Part shown: positions 1 through 7,141 of the stretch, piece by piece
Layout of the letters: every line of letters begins with the position of its first letter
Position numbering within the stretch: the first letter of the stretch is position 1
From: Patescibacteria group bacterium UBA4067
GTDB taxonomy: Bacteria > Patescibacteriota > Minisyncoccia > Minisyncoccales > Minisyncoccaceae
DNA length: 8,487 nt
Assembly (NCBI GenBank): GCA_002382025.1
Contig: DFZB01000064.1
Coordinates: 1 to 8,487, forward strand
Direction: 5' to 3'
Position numbers and translations under genes: made by a program
Notes under the pieces: model-generated
Database searches by the model: none
Seen by the model: only the letters and a program-made list of their open reading frames with translations
Told to the model about the DNA's origin: nothing

Positions 1-1508
1 TTAACAAAACGATTCTTTTTTGTTTGAGGAATAAAGTCTTTAGAGGATTCTTTTAAAGAAACTGTTGGTAAAGAATTAAAAATAGGGCTTTCTTTGTTTT
101 TTAAACAATTTTTACAATAAACAGGTCTTTTACCATCTGGTTTAAATGGTGCTTTAAAGTTTTTACCACAACTTTGACAAGTTGCATCATGCAATTCAAT
201 ATTATTGTTTTTTCTAACAGGAACGAAAGAATCTATTCCCGAATCATCAGAAATTATTTTTTCCACAACAAATCTTTTATTTCCATATTTGTTTCTAGAA
301 AAATCTATTATCTCTTCTTCAAAAGATTTATCCTGTTTTTTAATTGGTGGTAATGTTTCAGCTGAAAACGGCCTTGATGTTATTCCATCAATCATTAATT
401 TAACCACTATATTCTGTTTAGAAAGATTAACCATGTCTTCGATAAAGTATTCTGGAGAAAATTCTTTTTCTAGAAATTCTGCATCATCAGCTCCAATTCT
501 AAAAGTAATCATGGTGCCTACGTTTCCAAAAACAGCATCTCTTACTTTTTCTTCCATTTGAGCAATATATTGATGAGCTAAAACTAAAGATAAACGGTAT
601 TTTCTTGCCTCAGATAAAATATTAGCAAAAGAATCAGTTGAAAAGTTTTGAAACTCATCAATGTATAGAATAAAGTCTTTTCTTTCTTTTTCGGAAATAT
701 CAACTCTAGACATTGCTGCTAATTGTAATTTAGTAACAAGTAATGCCCCTAATAAACGAGAACTGTCTTCTCCAATTTTTCCCTTAGAAAGATTCATTAT
801 TAGTATTTTTCCTTCGTCCATGATACTTCTCATATCAATGGTTGATTTTTCTTGACCAATAATATTTCTAATTAGCGGTGCGGAAATAAACTGACCAATT
901 TTGTTTTGAATTGCTGCAGTTGCTTCTACTTCATACCTTTGGGTATATCTAGCAAATTCTTTTAGCCAAAAAGCTTTAACAATGGGATCTTTTACTTGAT
1001 TAATAATTCCCTCTCTCCATTCTGAATCAGACAAAAGACGATTAACTCCTAACAAAGTAGAACCAGGAATTTCCAATAAAGCAAGAATAGAATTATTAAG
1101 AATATATTCCATTCTTGATGACCAAACATCAGGCCAAATTTTCTTAAATACTCCCATTAGTCCACCAGCAATTAAATGCCTGTATTCAGCGCTAACATCT
1201 TCCATAATATTAAAAGCAATTGGATTTTCAAGATCAGCTGGATTAAAATAGACAACATCTTTAACTCTTTCCTCTGGAATAAGCCTTAAAAGTTCTTCTG
1301 ATGCTTCTCCATGCGGATCAATAAAACCAATTCCTTTTCCAGTTAAAATGTCTTGTGCTACCATATTTTTTAACAACTCTGTTTTCCCCATTCCGGTTTT
1401 ACCAATGATATAAACATGACGTCTTTTGTCGTCTTCTTTTATACCAAACTTTTTCTTTTCTCCGCGAAAAGTAGTTCTTCCAAAAAATGTAATTTTTTCT
1501 TTTTCCAT
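1..1508 (-). CDS. VirD4/TraG-like type IV secretion ATPase with C-terminal zinc ribbon (3' end outside window)
   Basis: This reading frame is open from ATG at 1508 to the left edge: 502 codons, no stop. The 'tta' at bases 1-3 is out of frame, so the protein continues. A P-loop GKTGMGKT lies at residues 36-43, followed by IDPHG (63-67) and YFNPAD (87-92), both typical of the TraG/VirD4-like ATPases common in CPR genomes. The Walker B acidic pair is D284-E285 in LYIDEFQNF, and a likely sensor segment is AHQY (311-314). Cys 444, 447, 465 and 468 form a CxxC-x17-CxxC zinc ribbon. Family members are hexameric motors that feed DNA or protein to a membrane channel. No transmembrane segment is visible here, so membrane attachment probably comes from the protein encoded 8 nt upstream. 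The start is chosen because the N-terminal segment before the P-loop is complete and the upstream gene stops at 1517. No Shine-Dalgarno precedes it. The cargo is unknown. Confidence 0.9.
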   Translation of the reverse strand, partial: MEKEKITFFGRTTFRGEKKKFGIKEDDKRRHVYIIGKTGMGKTELLKNMVAQDILTGKGIGFIDPHGEASEELLRLIPEERVKDVVYFNPADLENPIAFNIMEDVSAEYRHLIAGGLMGVFKKIWPDVWSSRMEYILNNSILALLEIPGSTLLGVNRLLSDSEWREGIINQVKDPIVKAFWLKEFARYTQRYEVEATAAIQNKIGQFISAPLIRNIIGQEKSTIDMRSIMDEGKILIMNLSKGKIGEDSSRLLGALLVTKLQLAAMSRVDISEKERKDFILYIDEFQNFSTDSFANILSEARKYRLSLVLAHQYIAQMEEKVRDAVFGNVGTMITFRIGADDAEFLEKEFSPEYFIEDMVNLSKQNIVVKLMIDGITSRPFSAETLPPIKKQDKSFEEEIIDFSRNKYGNKRFVVEKIISDDSGIDSFVPVRKNNNIELHDATCQSCGKNFKAPFKPDGKRPVYCKNCLKNKESPIFNSLPTVSLKESSKDFIPQTKKNRFV

Positions 1509-1516
1509 AAAAAATA

Positions 1517-2842
1517 TTATTCAACTGGTAACATTGATGGGGGCGCACCTCTTTTTGTTTCTATTCTTTTTAATGCTTGTGTTGGAGCAACCTCAATTCC
1601 CGGGAAATGATATATTGTTGCTAATTCTTCTGTGCTTAAAATAAAAGTTCCGCCAGGAAAAGGATCAAAAGGCCCACCCCTATTAACATAATTTTCAAAT
1701 AGATTTCTTTTTCTGAAATAAAGACGCCTTTTAGTAAAAATATCTGGAGCTTGCACTTTAGTTATTGTTTGTGACCAAGGCTTTAAACCATTTAAATTCT
1801 GAGTATTAAATTGAGAGAAAAAACTAGGACCAAATCCCTTGGCACCTCCAAAAAAAACATCTCTCTTGGCTAAATAAATATATCTTAATCTTACATCATA
1901 ACAAGTTTTTGATGTTTTTCTTTCAATGGCTGTAATTACATCTCTTTCTCCAGAAGTTAAACGCATTTCTAATGGAAATTCATTTTCTTTTTTTTCTTCT
2001 GTTTCTTCACCAAGCCATTTACCAGTAAAAAGAATACTTAATGCTTCCAAAAACAAAGGGTAAGTTTCTGAACTTTTTTTAGGTTTTTTTCTTTTCAATA
2101 ATACATCAATTATGTCTTTTCCTCTTTTAACATAATTATTTTCTTTAACACTAATAGGAACAGCTGTCATTTGAATCCATAGTTGCTCTCCCTTTTTAAG
2201 GGTTGCTATAACCTCTAATAAAGAAGATAAAGGATCTAGTCTTTTTTCATCTTTAGCTTCTGGGTTTTCTTCAAAAAACTGAGAATATGTTTTCAAAGGA
2301 TAAACATCTTCTTTTAATGGCATAAAATCACAACCCCATAAGTCCCATTCTTTATTGGGCATATCTTCCGGAACATTTTTAGTATAATCAGGAACTTCAA
2401 ATATTTCTACTTCAGGATATTGAGAATAAATCACTGACTCAACCATTCTTCTGTTTCCTTCTGGAATTCTAATAAAAAAATGTGGTTCTCCATCAATTCC
2501 AGCAATTTCAAAAGAAACACTAACCAATGTTTTTCCTTCAAAAAACGTGGTTCTCCAATCTTTAGGCGGATCATATATTGGCCACAATGCATTAAAAACA
2601 TTCTCCATTGCTTTTAAAGGCTTTGTAATATGCTGAGGAATTTTTACTTCAAGAACTATTCTATTAAAACTCATGTTCCATCTTGTTTCCATAAAAAGAA
2701 CAAAAGCAAACCTTAATGGCCCATATAACACAAAAGGGAGGATAAACCACCCAAATTGTAAAAAGAGATTAAAACAAAGGGACAATCCGTCTCCAAATAA
2801 ATCTAAAACTTGAAATGTTTTGATAAAAACTTGGTCAGACAT
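1517..2842 (-). CDS. Membrane-anchored partner of the VirD4-like ATPase (DUF8128-like, CPR conserved)
   Basis: A 441-residue protein with a hydrophobic stretch at about residues 22-50, probably one or two membrane passes, then a largely soluble cytoplasmic-type region. Recognisable conserved pieces are FFIRIPEGNRRMVES (122-136), YSQYPEVEIFEVPDY (139-153), STEELATIYHFPG (403-415) and a Pro-rich tail ending near APPSMLP (433-439). I recall these as the N-terminal half of fused CPR 'type IV secretion ATPase' proteins, and as separate proteins sometimes labelled DUF8128; that label is from memory. The gene is 10 nt downstream of the sigma-4/HARE-HTH gene and 8 nt upstream of the ATPase gene, so co-transcription is likely. 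Inference: it anchors the ATPase at the membrane or supplies its N-terminal domain as a separate chain. No catalytic motif is seen, and no Shine-Dalgarno precedes the ATG. Confidence 0.85.
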   Translation of the reverse strand: MSDQVFIKTFQVLDLFGDGLSLCFNLFLQFGWFILPFVLYGPLRFAFVLFMETRWNMSFNRIVLEVKIPQHITKPLKAMENVFNALWPIYDPPKDWRTTFFEGKTLVSVSFEIAGIDGEPHFFIRIPEGNRRMVESVIYSQYPEVEIFEVPDYTKNVPEDMPNKEWDLWGCDFMPLKEDVYPLKTYSQFFEENPEAKDEKRLDPLSSLLEVIATLKKGEQLWIQMTAVPISVKENNYVKRGKDIIDVLLKRKKPKKSSETYPLFLEALSILFTGKWLGEETEEKKENEFPLEMRLTSGERDVITAIERKTSKTCYDVRLRYIYLAKRDVFFGGAKGFGPSFFSQFNTQNLNGLKPWSQTITKVQAPDIFTKRRLYFRKRNLFENYVNRGGPFDPFPGGTFILSTEELATIYHFPGIEVAPTQALKRIETKRGAPPSMLPVE

Positions 2843-2852
2843 TAAAATATTT

Positions 2853-3905
2853 TTAAGCTTCTCGTATCTTATATTTTCCTTGTTCGTTCTTGTCGAATGT
2901 TTTTTTATCTTGAAGTCCTAAAAAAACCGTAGACTTTTTAACCATTCTTTGTTTTAGAACTTCTTCAATGATTTGTTCTTTTGATAATGGTTCTGAAGAA
3001 TTTTTTAAAACACTTTCAATTATATCTTTTACTTTACCTGGATTATATCCCCAATCTTTTAAAGCATATAGTCCTCTTCCCACTAAAACAAAATCGCAAC
3101 CTCTTATTAATTCATTATGCACTGTTTGAGGATGTAAATTAAAAGAACGATTGTCTCTTTTTTCTAAATCTTTATTTAAAGAAAAAATTAAGTCTGTTAT
3201 TTCTCTAAAATGAAGAGGTTCTTTATTTTTATTTAAAATTAAAATTATTTTATCTTTAACTGTTTTAGGATTAATTTCAGCAAAATTAACAAGTCCTATT
3301 TTTTTTCCATCAATTGATTTAGAGATTTGTTTTGAGATTTCTAAATAAGAGAAAAAAGTATCTTTATTTATCTTTTCTTTTTCAGCAAATTCTTTAAAAA
3401 CATTATCAACACTATCTGGCTCTTTTCTTTGCTTGAAAGCCTCTATAAATTCAGCAACAATTTTTTTAGCAAGAGTTGCTTGTTTTGGATCGCTATACCA
3501 AAAAGCATGAAAATAATTATCTGCTTTTTCTCTCTTAAAACCATCTATTAAATTTAAAACAAATAAAGCTTGGTTTTTTGATTGAAATAAATTAAGTTCT
3601 GATATTAATTCTTCTTCTTTTTTAACTCCACCGAACTGCTTCATTTTTCTTTCAAAAACATTCTTTATCTTCTCAAAATCTTTCTTTAAATTAGATGAAT
3701 TAATTATTTTTTTAATTCTCTTAAAACCATCTCTTTCTATTTGTCTTACTCTTTCTCTAGTAATGCCATAACTCTTTCCTATTGCTTCAAGGGTTTCTCC
3801 TTTTTCCTTCTTCTCTAAGCCAAATCTGCGGACCATTACTTTCCTTGTTCTTTCGGGTATTTCCTTTAATGTTTTTTGGACAAAATCCTTATAATTTGTT
3901 TCCAT
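2853..3905 (-). CDS. Sigma-70 region 4 / HARE-HTH fusion transcription regulator
   Basis: A 350-residue protein. Residues about 13-68 are a sigma-70 region 4 helix-turn-helix: RRFGL (26-30), GETLEAIGKSYGITRERVRQ (36-55) and IERDGFKRIKKI (56-67). There is no sigma region 2, so it cannot be a complete sigma factor. Residues about 90-140 look like a second small helical domain (GGVKKEEEL). Residues about 213-285 match the HARE-HTH fold, with EPLHFREI (229-236), HPQTVHNEL (258-266) and VGRGLYALKDWGY (275-287). Residues 290-347 look like another winged helix. HARE-HTH is the domain of the RNA polymerase delta subunit and of some chromatin and restriction proteins. It is the first gene of an operon with the membrane protein and ATPase genes and has its own strong promoter. 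The next Met (24) is inside region 4, so the 3905 start is preferred. Inference: a DNA-binding regulator contacting RNA polymerase; its targets are unknown. Confidence 0.88.
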   Translation of the reverse strand: METNYKDFVQKTLKEIPERTRKVMVRRFGLEKKEKGETLEAIGKSYGITRERVRQIERDGFKRIKKIINSSNLKKDFEKIKNVFERKMKQFGGVKKEEELISELNLFQSKNQALFVLNLIDGFKREKADNYFHAFWYSDPKQATLAKKIVAEFIEAFKQRKEPDSVDNVFKEFAEKEKINKDTFFSYLEISKQISKSIDGKKIGLVNFAEINPKTVKDKIILILNKNKEPLHFREITDLIFSLNKDLEKRDNRSFNLHPQTVHNELIRGCDFVLVGRGLYALKDWGYNPGKVKDIIESVLKNSSEPLSKEQIIEEVLKQRMVKKSTVFLGLQDKKTFDKNEQGKYKIREA

Positions 3906-3915
3906 ATTAAAGATA

Positions 3916-3944
3916 GTTATAACATTTTAAATAAAACTTGTCAA
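3916..3944 (-). promoter_or_regulatory. Near-consensus sigma-70 promoter for the regulator-ATPase operon; probable leaderless start
   Basis: On the minus strand, TTGACA (3944-3939, 6/6) is followed by a 17-nt spacer and TATAAC (3921-3916, 5/6). Only 10 nt separate the -10 box from the ATG at 3905, so a start 7 nt past the -10 box leaves a leader of about 4 nt. The -35 box begins one base past the secF stop codon (3948-3946). There is no room for a terminator, so read-through from secDF is also possible. Confidence 0.8.
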
Positions 3945-3945
3945 T

Positions 3946-4854
3946 CTATTTCTTTCTATTATAATTAAGCCAATAAACCAATAACGGACTAGCTAAAAAT
4001 ACTGATGAAAATAGACCAATAAAAATACCTATACCAGCAATTAAAGTAAAGTATTTTAATGATTCTTCGTTGGCAAAAAAGTAATAAAGTGCTGATAAAG
4101 CAAATAATACGGTCAAAGAAGTATTAACACAACGAGTAAAGGTCTCGTTCAAGCTTTTATTAACAATCTCTTCATATTTCATTCCCCTGTTTTTTATTAA
4201 ATTCTCTCTGATTCTGTCAAAAACAACCACTGTATTATTTATACAATAACCAACAATTGTTAAAAGAGCAGTAATAACAGGAATGGTTAGTTGTGCTCCA
4301 TACAAATAACCTAAATAAGCTAAAACCCCTAATGGAATAATTATGTCATGGAAAAGCATTAATGTTGAAGAAAATCCATATTGAAAAGAAGTCACTGGTT
4401 TAGAAACATTTCTAAAAGCAAAGGCAATATATAAAAGCATGGCCAAAAGAGAAACCACAACCACAATTATTGTTTTTTGTTTTATTTCTTTTCCAACCAA
4501 GGGACTGATTGTTTCGATTCCAGTTGATGACTCTTCAAAGACACCTGTTTGTTTAAGTTCTGCAATTATTTTTTCATAAGTTTCAGTAGAGATATCTTTT
4601 TTACCAATCTTAATAATTACTCCTAGATTTCCTGCTGGCTGGATTTCAAAACTACTAATGTCTTCTACTTGACTCAAGGCTTGTCTAATTTCAGAAACAT
4701 CTGGTCTTTCTTCAATATATTCTATACTTAAAGAACTTCCTCCTTCAAAATCAATTCCTAGTTTTAATCCAAAATAAAATAAACTAAATAAACTTGCTAA
4801 TACTAGCACTATAGCGATTGTAAAATATATTTTTGAATACTTTAAAAAATCCAT
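3946..4854 (-). CDS. secF: Protein translocase subunit SecF
   Basis: A 302-residue inner-membrane protein, about the usual SecF length. SecD and SecF form a complex that uses the proton motive force to help pull proteins released by SecYEG. Visible features are one N-terminal membrane segment (about 10-30), the signature LGIDFEGG (32-39), a small extracytoplasmic domain (about 40-125), and five C-terminal membrane segments (about 127-147, 164-184, 189-212, 240-260, 268-295). VVVFDRIREN (209-218) is the family motif. The residue before it is unusual: families normally read GYS-x-NDT, while this protein reads GYCINNT (202-208), so the conserved Asp is Asn207. The partner Arg is present as R241, 34 residues on, the spacing I recall for the E. 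coli pair D213/R247. The gene starts 4 nt after the secD stop, without a Shine-Dalgarno, so translational coupling is likely. It ends with TAG. Confidence 0.97.
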   Translation of the reverse strand: MDFLKYSKIYFTIAIVLVLASLFSLFYFGLKLGIDFEGGSSLSIEYIEERPDVSEIRQALSQVEDISSFEIQPAGNLGVIIKIGKKDISTETYEKIIAELKQTGVFEESSTGIETISPLVGKEIKQKTIIVVVVSLLAMLLYIAFAFRNVSKPVTSFQYGFSSTLMLFHDIIIPLGVLAYLGYLYGAQLTIPVITALLTIVGYCINNTVVVFDRIRENLIKNRGMKYEEIVNKSLNETFTRCVNTSLTVLFALSALYYFFANEESLKYFTLIAGIGIFIGLFSSVFLASPLLVYWLNYNRKK

Positions 4855-4858
4855 AATA

Positions 4859-6319
4859 TTATGACCAAATAAATTTTATCTTACCTAGTTTTCCTCTAGC
4901 AAAAATATTTAAGAAAACATTGGTTACTACAACAGCTGAAAATATACTAACTAAAATACCTAATATCAAAGCAAATGCAAATGCTTTGATAAAACTTGTT
5001 CCAAGAAAATAAAGAATAAAAGCAACAATTAAGGTAGTAATGTTTCCATCTCTAATTGAAGGCCATGCTCTTTTTAATCCCTCTTCGATGCTTATTGTTA
5101 TGGTTTTGTTTTGCTTTAACTCTTCTCTCATTCTTGAAAAAATCAATATATTAGCATCAACAGCCATACCAATAGAAAGAATGAATCCTCCTATTCCTGC
5201 CAAAGTTAAAGTAACTGGCACTAACTTCATTAAAGAAAGAAGAATTAAAATATATAGTCCAAGAGCTAATGAAGCTAAAATTCCAGGCAATCTATAAAAT
5301 AAAATAAGAAAAATAATGATCATTGAAACACCTATAACTCCGGCTTTAACAGCGTTTTCTAATGAAATTGCACCCAAGGTTGGTCCCACTTTTTTTTGAG
5401 AAATAGGATCTCCTAATGGAACTGGTAATGCTCCTTGATTTAATCTCTGAACCAATATTTTAGCTTCTTTAACATCCATTTTTCCAGAAATTATTGCTCG
5501 CCCCCCACTTATTTTTTCATTAACTCGTGGCGCATATAAATCATTATTATCAATTACTCCATCTCCATTAGTATCAATAATTGAAGATCCGTCTAAAAAT
5601 ATGGCTATTGTTTTTCCAATATTTCTCTCCGTGACTTCTTCGAAGATTTTAGCTCCCTCATCATCAAACTGCAATTCTACTATAGGAGAATAAGTAATTT
5701 GATCGTAAGCAAGTGTGGCTTTTTTTAAATATCTACCAGTTAAATTTGTTTTTTGATATGGTATTTGAAAAGCTAAAATCCAATTATCTATTTTTTGTAT
5801 TTCAGCAAGTATTTCTTCTTGGCTTTTTTCTTTGTTTTGTTCGTAAATTTCTGATACTTTTTGATTAACCTCGTTCATTTCTTGTATTTGCTCTTCGGGT
5901 AATTGTTCCCAAAATTCAAGCAAAGGAGTTTGTCCAATCCAATCAATCGCTTGTTCAATACTCCCTACTCCTGGCAATCCAACAGCTATTCTATCTTGCC
6001 CATATATTTGAACTACTGATTCAGTAACCCCAAAAGTATTAACTCTCCTCTCTAATAAATCTCTTAATCCATGCATTACATCTTCCTGTTCTTCTTCGGG
6101 AATATCACTTAAATCAGCCTTATACTCTAATGCAACTCCACCCATTAAATCTAATCCTAATTTAAAGTCTTTTTCAATAATACTAGGTATTGATAAACCA
6201 TATGCTTTGTTTATTCTTTCAATAATATTATTTGGATATTGAGGAAAACAAAAACTAGCCGAAACAATAGCCAGGATAATTATTAAGAAAAAAGATGTTG
6301 ATATCTGTCTGTTAGTCAT
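4859..6319 (-). CDS. secD: Protein translocase subunit SecD
   Basis: A 486-residue inner-membrane protein, shorter than the E. coli protein (615) and not fused to SecF. It has an N-terminal membrane segment (about 9-25), then LGLDLMGG (54-61; the family usually has Gln where Met59 stands). RRVNTFGV (91-98) follows, then the extracytoplasmic P1 domain, PLGDPISQKKVGPTLG (301-316), and five C-terminal membrane segments. The proton-path Asp is kept: D388 in GMAVDANILIF (384-394). Two segments look inserted: a charged, Gln/Glu-rich stretch (about 140-190), and a full EF-hand-like loop (249-260) that splits the usual LDG-to-APRVNE motif. The ATG at 6319 is chosen because the membrane segment follows directly and the next Met is residue 59. 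Transcription probably starts within a few bases of this ATG. It is followed 4 nt later by secF. Confidence 0.97.
   Translation of the reverse strand: MTNRQISTSFFLIIILAIVSASFCFPQYPNNIIERINKAYGLSIPSIIEKDFKLGLDLMGGVALEYKADLSDIPEEEQEDVMHGLRDLLERRVNTFGVTESVVQIYGQDRIAVGLPGVGSIEQAIDWIGQTPLLEFWEQLPEEQIQEMNEVNQKVSEIYEQNKEKSQEEILAEIQKIDNWILAFQIPYQKTNLTGRYLKKATLAYDQITYSPIVELQFDDEGAKIFEEVTERNIGKTIAIFLDGSSIIDTNGDGVIDNNDLYAPRVNEKISGGRAIISGKMDVKEAKILVQRLNQGALPVPLGDPISQKKVGPTLGAISLENAVKAGVIGVSMIIIFLILFYRLPGILASLALGLYILILLSLMKLVPVTLTLAGIGGFILSIGMAVDANILIFSRMREELKQNKTITISIEEGLKRAWPSIRDGNITTLIVAFILYFLGTSFIKAFAFALILGILVSIFSAVVVTNVFLNIFARGKLGKIKFIWS
5540..5575 (-). other. EF-hand/dockerin-type calcium loop inside SecD (residues 249-260)
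   Basis: The 12 residues DTNGDGVIDNND place D1, N3, D5, G6, D9 and D12 exactly as in a DxNxDGxxDxxD calcium loop. It sits between FLDGSSI and LYAPRVNEKISGG, a stretch that in ordinary SecD runs straight from the LDG strand to APxVNExIxGG. It therefore looks like an insertion in a hairpin of the extracytoplasmic head. Calcium binding is inferred from the motif only; the flanking EF helices are not evident, so it resembles a dockerin-style loop. Confidence 0.75.
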
Positions 6320-6327
6320 ATTGTTGA

Positions 6328-6356
6328 AATATAAACCAAAAAATAATTTTAGTCAA
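6328..6356 (-). promoter_or_regulatory. Sigma-70-type promoter for secDF; probable leaderless start
   Basis: On the minus strand, TTGACT (6356-6351, 5/6) is followed by a 17-nt spacer and TATATT (6333-6328, 5/6). Only 8 nt lie between the -10 box and the secD ATG at 6319, so the predicted start leaves a leader of about 2 nt. It occupies most of the 45-nt gap between the toxin stop codon and secD, which separates secDF transcription from the toxin-antitoxin module. Confidence 0.75.
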
Positions 6357-6370
6357 ATGAAAAATCATTT
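6355..6370 (-). repeat. Short inverted repeat across the toxin stop codon and the secD -35 box
   Basis: AAATGA and TCATTT are perfect 6-bp arms around a 4-base loop. The left arm (minus-strand reading) contains the toxin TGA stop (6367-6365); the right arm overlaps the first two bases of the secD -35 box. The arms are A/T-rich and no clean T-run follows, so it is a poor terminator. It could be a weak operator or chance. Confidence 0.35.
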
Positions 6371-7141
6371 AAGCTTAGAAAAAATGAATTGTTTAAAATT
6401 AATAACTCTTTCTATTGATTGTTGATCTATTAAGAATGGCTCAATATCTCTTGCCAAGCTATTAAAATCTATTTTTTCACATTGTTTTAAAAAATTATTA
6501 ATAAAAACTTCTTTCTTTACATCTAAAGATTTTTCAATGTAATCAAAATCTGGTTCAGTAAAACCAAACAGATAAGAAATATCATAGAAATCTCTTCCTT
6601 TTAGGGTTTTTCTACTTAATGCTGTTATTAACTTTTGAGATAAAATAACATTAGCGGAATTAACTAATATTTTTCTATAAACATCAAATTTGTTTAAGAT
6701 AACCAATTCGGGATTAATTATTTTATTTTTTCTAACAGTGTCTATTCTAATTAATATTTTTTCTCCTGCATGTTTGGTTAGATCGTTAGAATAAAGTAAT
6801 TCTGGAAGCTTAATATAGCAATGAAAAGCATCTTTTTCTATAAAACGAAATTCTATATTAAATCCTTTTAAATGCATATCTTTAACAACTGTTTCCATCA
6901 TCTTTTTAAAGTCTTCGAAAGATAATCCAAAATTATCAAAATCTAAATCCTCTGAAAAACGTTGACTTCCATAAATAATTCTAATTGCTGTACCGCCAAT
7001 AAAACTAATATTATTACTATTATCTATTTTAAATATAGAATCTAATAATTCATGTTGAATATATTCTTTCAATACGCTTTCTGGATGATTTTGCCACACA
7101 TTCTCTGGATAATATTTTTTTAAATCAGAAAAAGTTAACAT
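6365..7141 (-). CDS. AbiEii/AbiGii-family nucleotidyltransferase toxin
   Basis: A 258-residue cytoplasmic protein of the AbiEii nucleotidyltransferase family, the toxin of type IV toxin-antitoxin modules that also act in phage abortive infection. The polymerase-beta-like core shows GGTAIR (49-54) followed by RFSEDLDFD (61-69 region) with the metal-binding pair D65/D67. Further family elements are a strand with D134 (ILIRIDT) and the helix QKLITALSRKTLKGRDFYDI (169-188) with K170, R177, R183, D184 and D187. All expected catalytic motifs appear intact. The start overlaps the antitoxin end by 7 nt, and no Shine-Dalgarno precedes it, so translation is probably coupled to the antitoxin. It ends with TGA. 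Hand counts give 31 G/C in bases 6901-7020, lower than 45 of 120 in a secD section (5941-6060), hinting at separate origin. The cellular target is unknown. Confidence 0.92.
   Translation of the reverse strand: MLTFSDLKKYYPENVWQNHPESVLKEYIQHELLDSIFKIDNSNNISFIGGTAIRIIYGSQRFSEDLDFDNFGLSFEDFKKMMETVVKDMHLKGFNIEFRFIEKDAFHCYIKLPELLYSNDLTKHAGEKILIRIDTVRKNKIINPELVILNKFDVYRKILVNSANVILSQKLITALSRKTLKGRDFYDISYLFGFTEPDFDYIEKSLDVKKEVFINNFLKQCEKIDFNSLARDIEPFLIDQQSIERVINFKQFIFSKLK

Noticed and set aside
1..3. TTA at the left edge as the stop codon of the ATPase gene
   Set aside because: It is out of frame with the start at 1508; the last complete codon covers bases 5-3 and the next begins AA.
205..855. Plus-strand open frames of 118 and 64 codons
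   Set aside because: They lie antisense within the ATPase gene, whose minus-strand frame carries clear family motifs; their translations show no recognisable domain.
1416..1644. Overlapping plus-strand frames of 64 and 72 codons
   Set aside because: They cross the junction of the two minus-strand genes and read Phe/Lys-rich or hydrophobic low-complexity sequence typical of antisense A/T runs.
5040..5297. Plus-strand open frame of 85 codons
   Set aside because: Antisense to the strongly conserved membrane part of secD, no motif and no promoter.
6365..6367. TGA read as Gly or Trp (alternative code known in some CPR lineages)
   Set aside because: The toxin is full length at this TGA, another TGA follows in frame shortly after, and Trp is encoded by TGG throughout the window.
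6355..6370. Intrinsic terminator after the toxin gene
   Set aside because: The 6-bp stem has only one G/C pair and no uninterrupted T-run after it; kept only as a weak inverted repeat.
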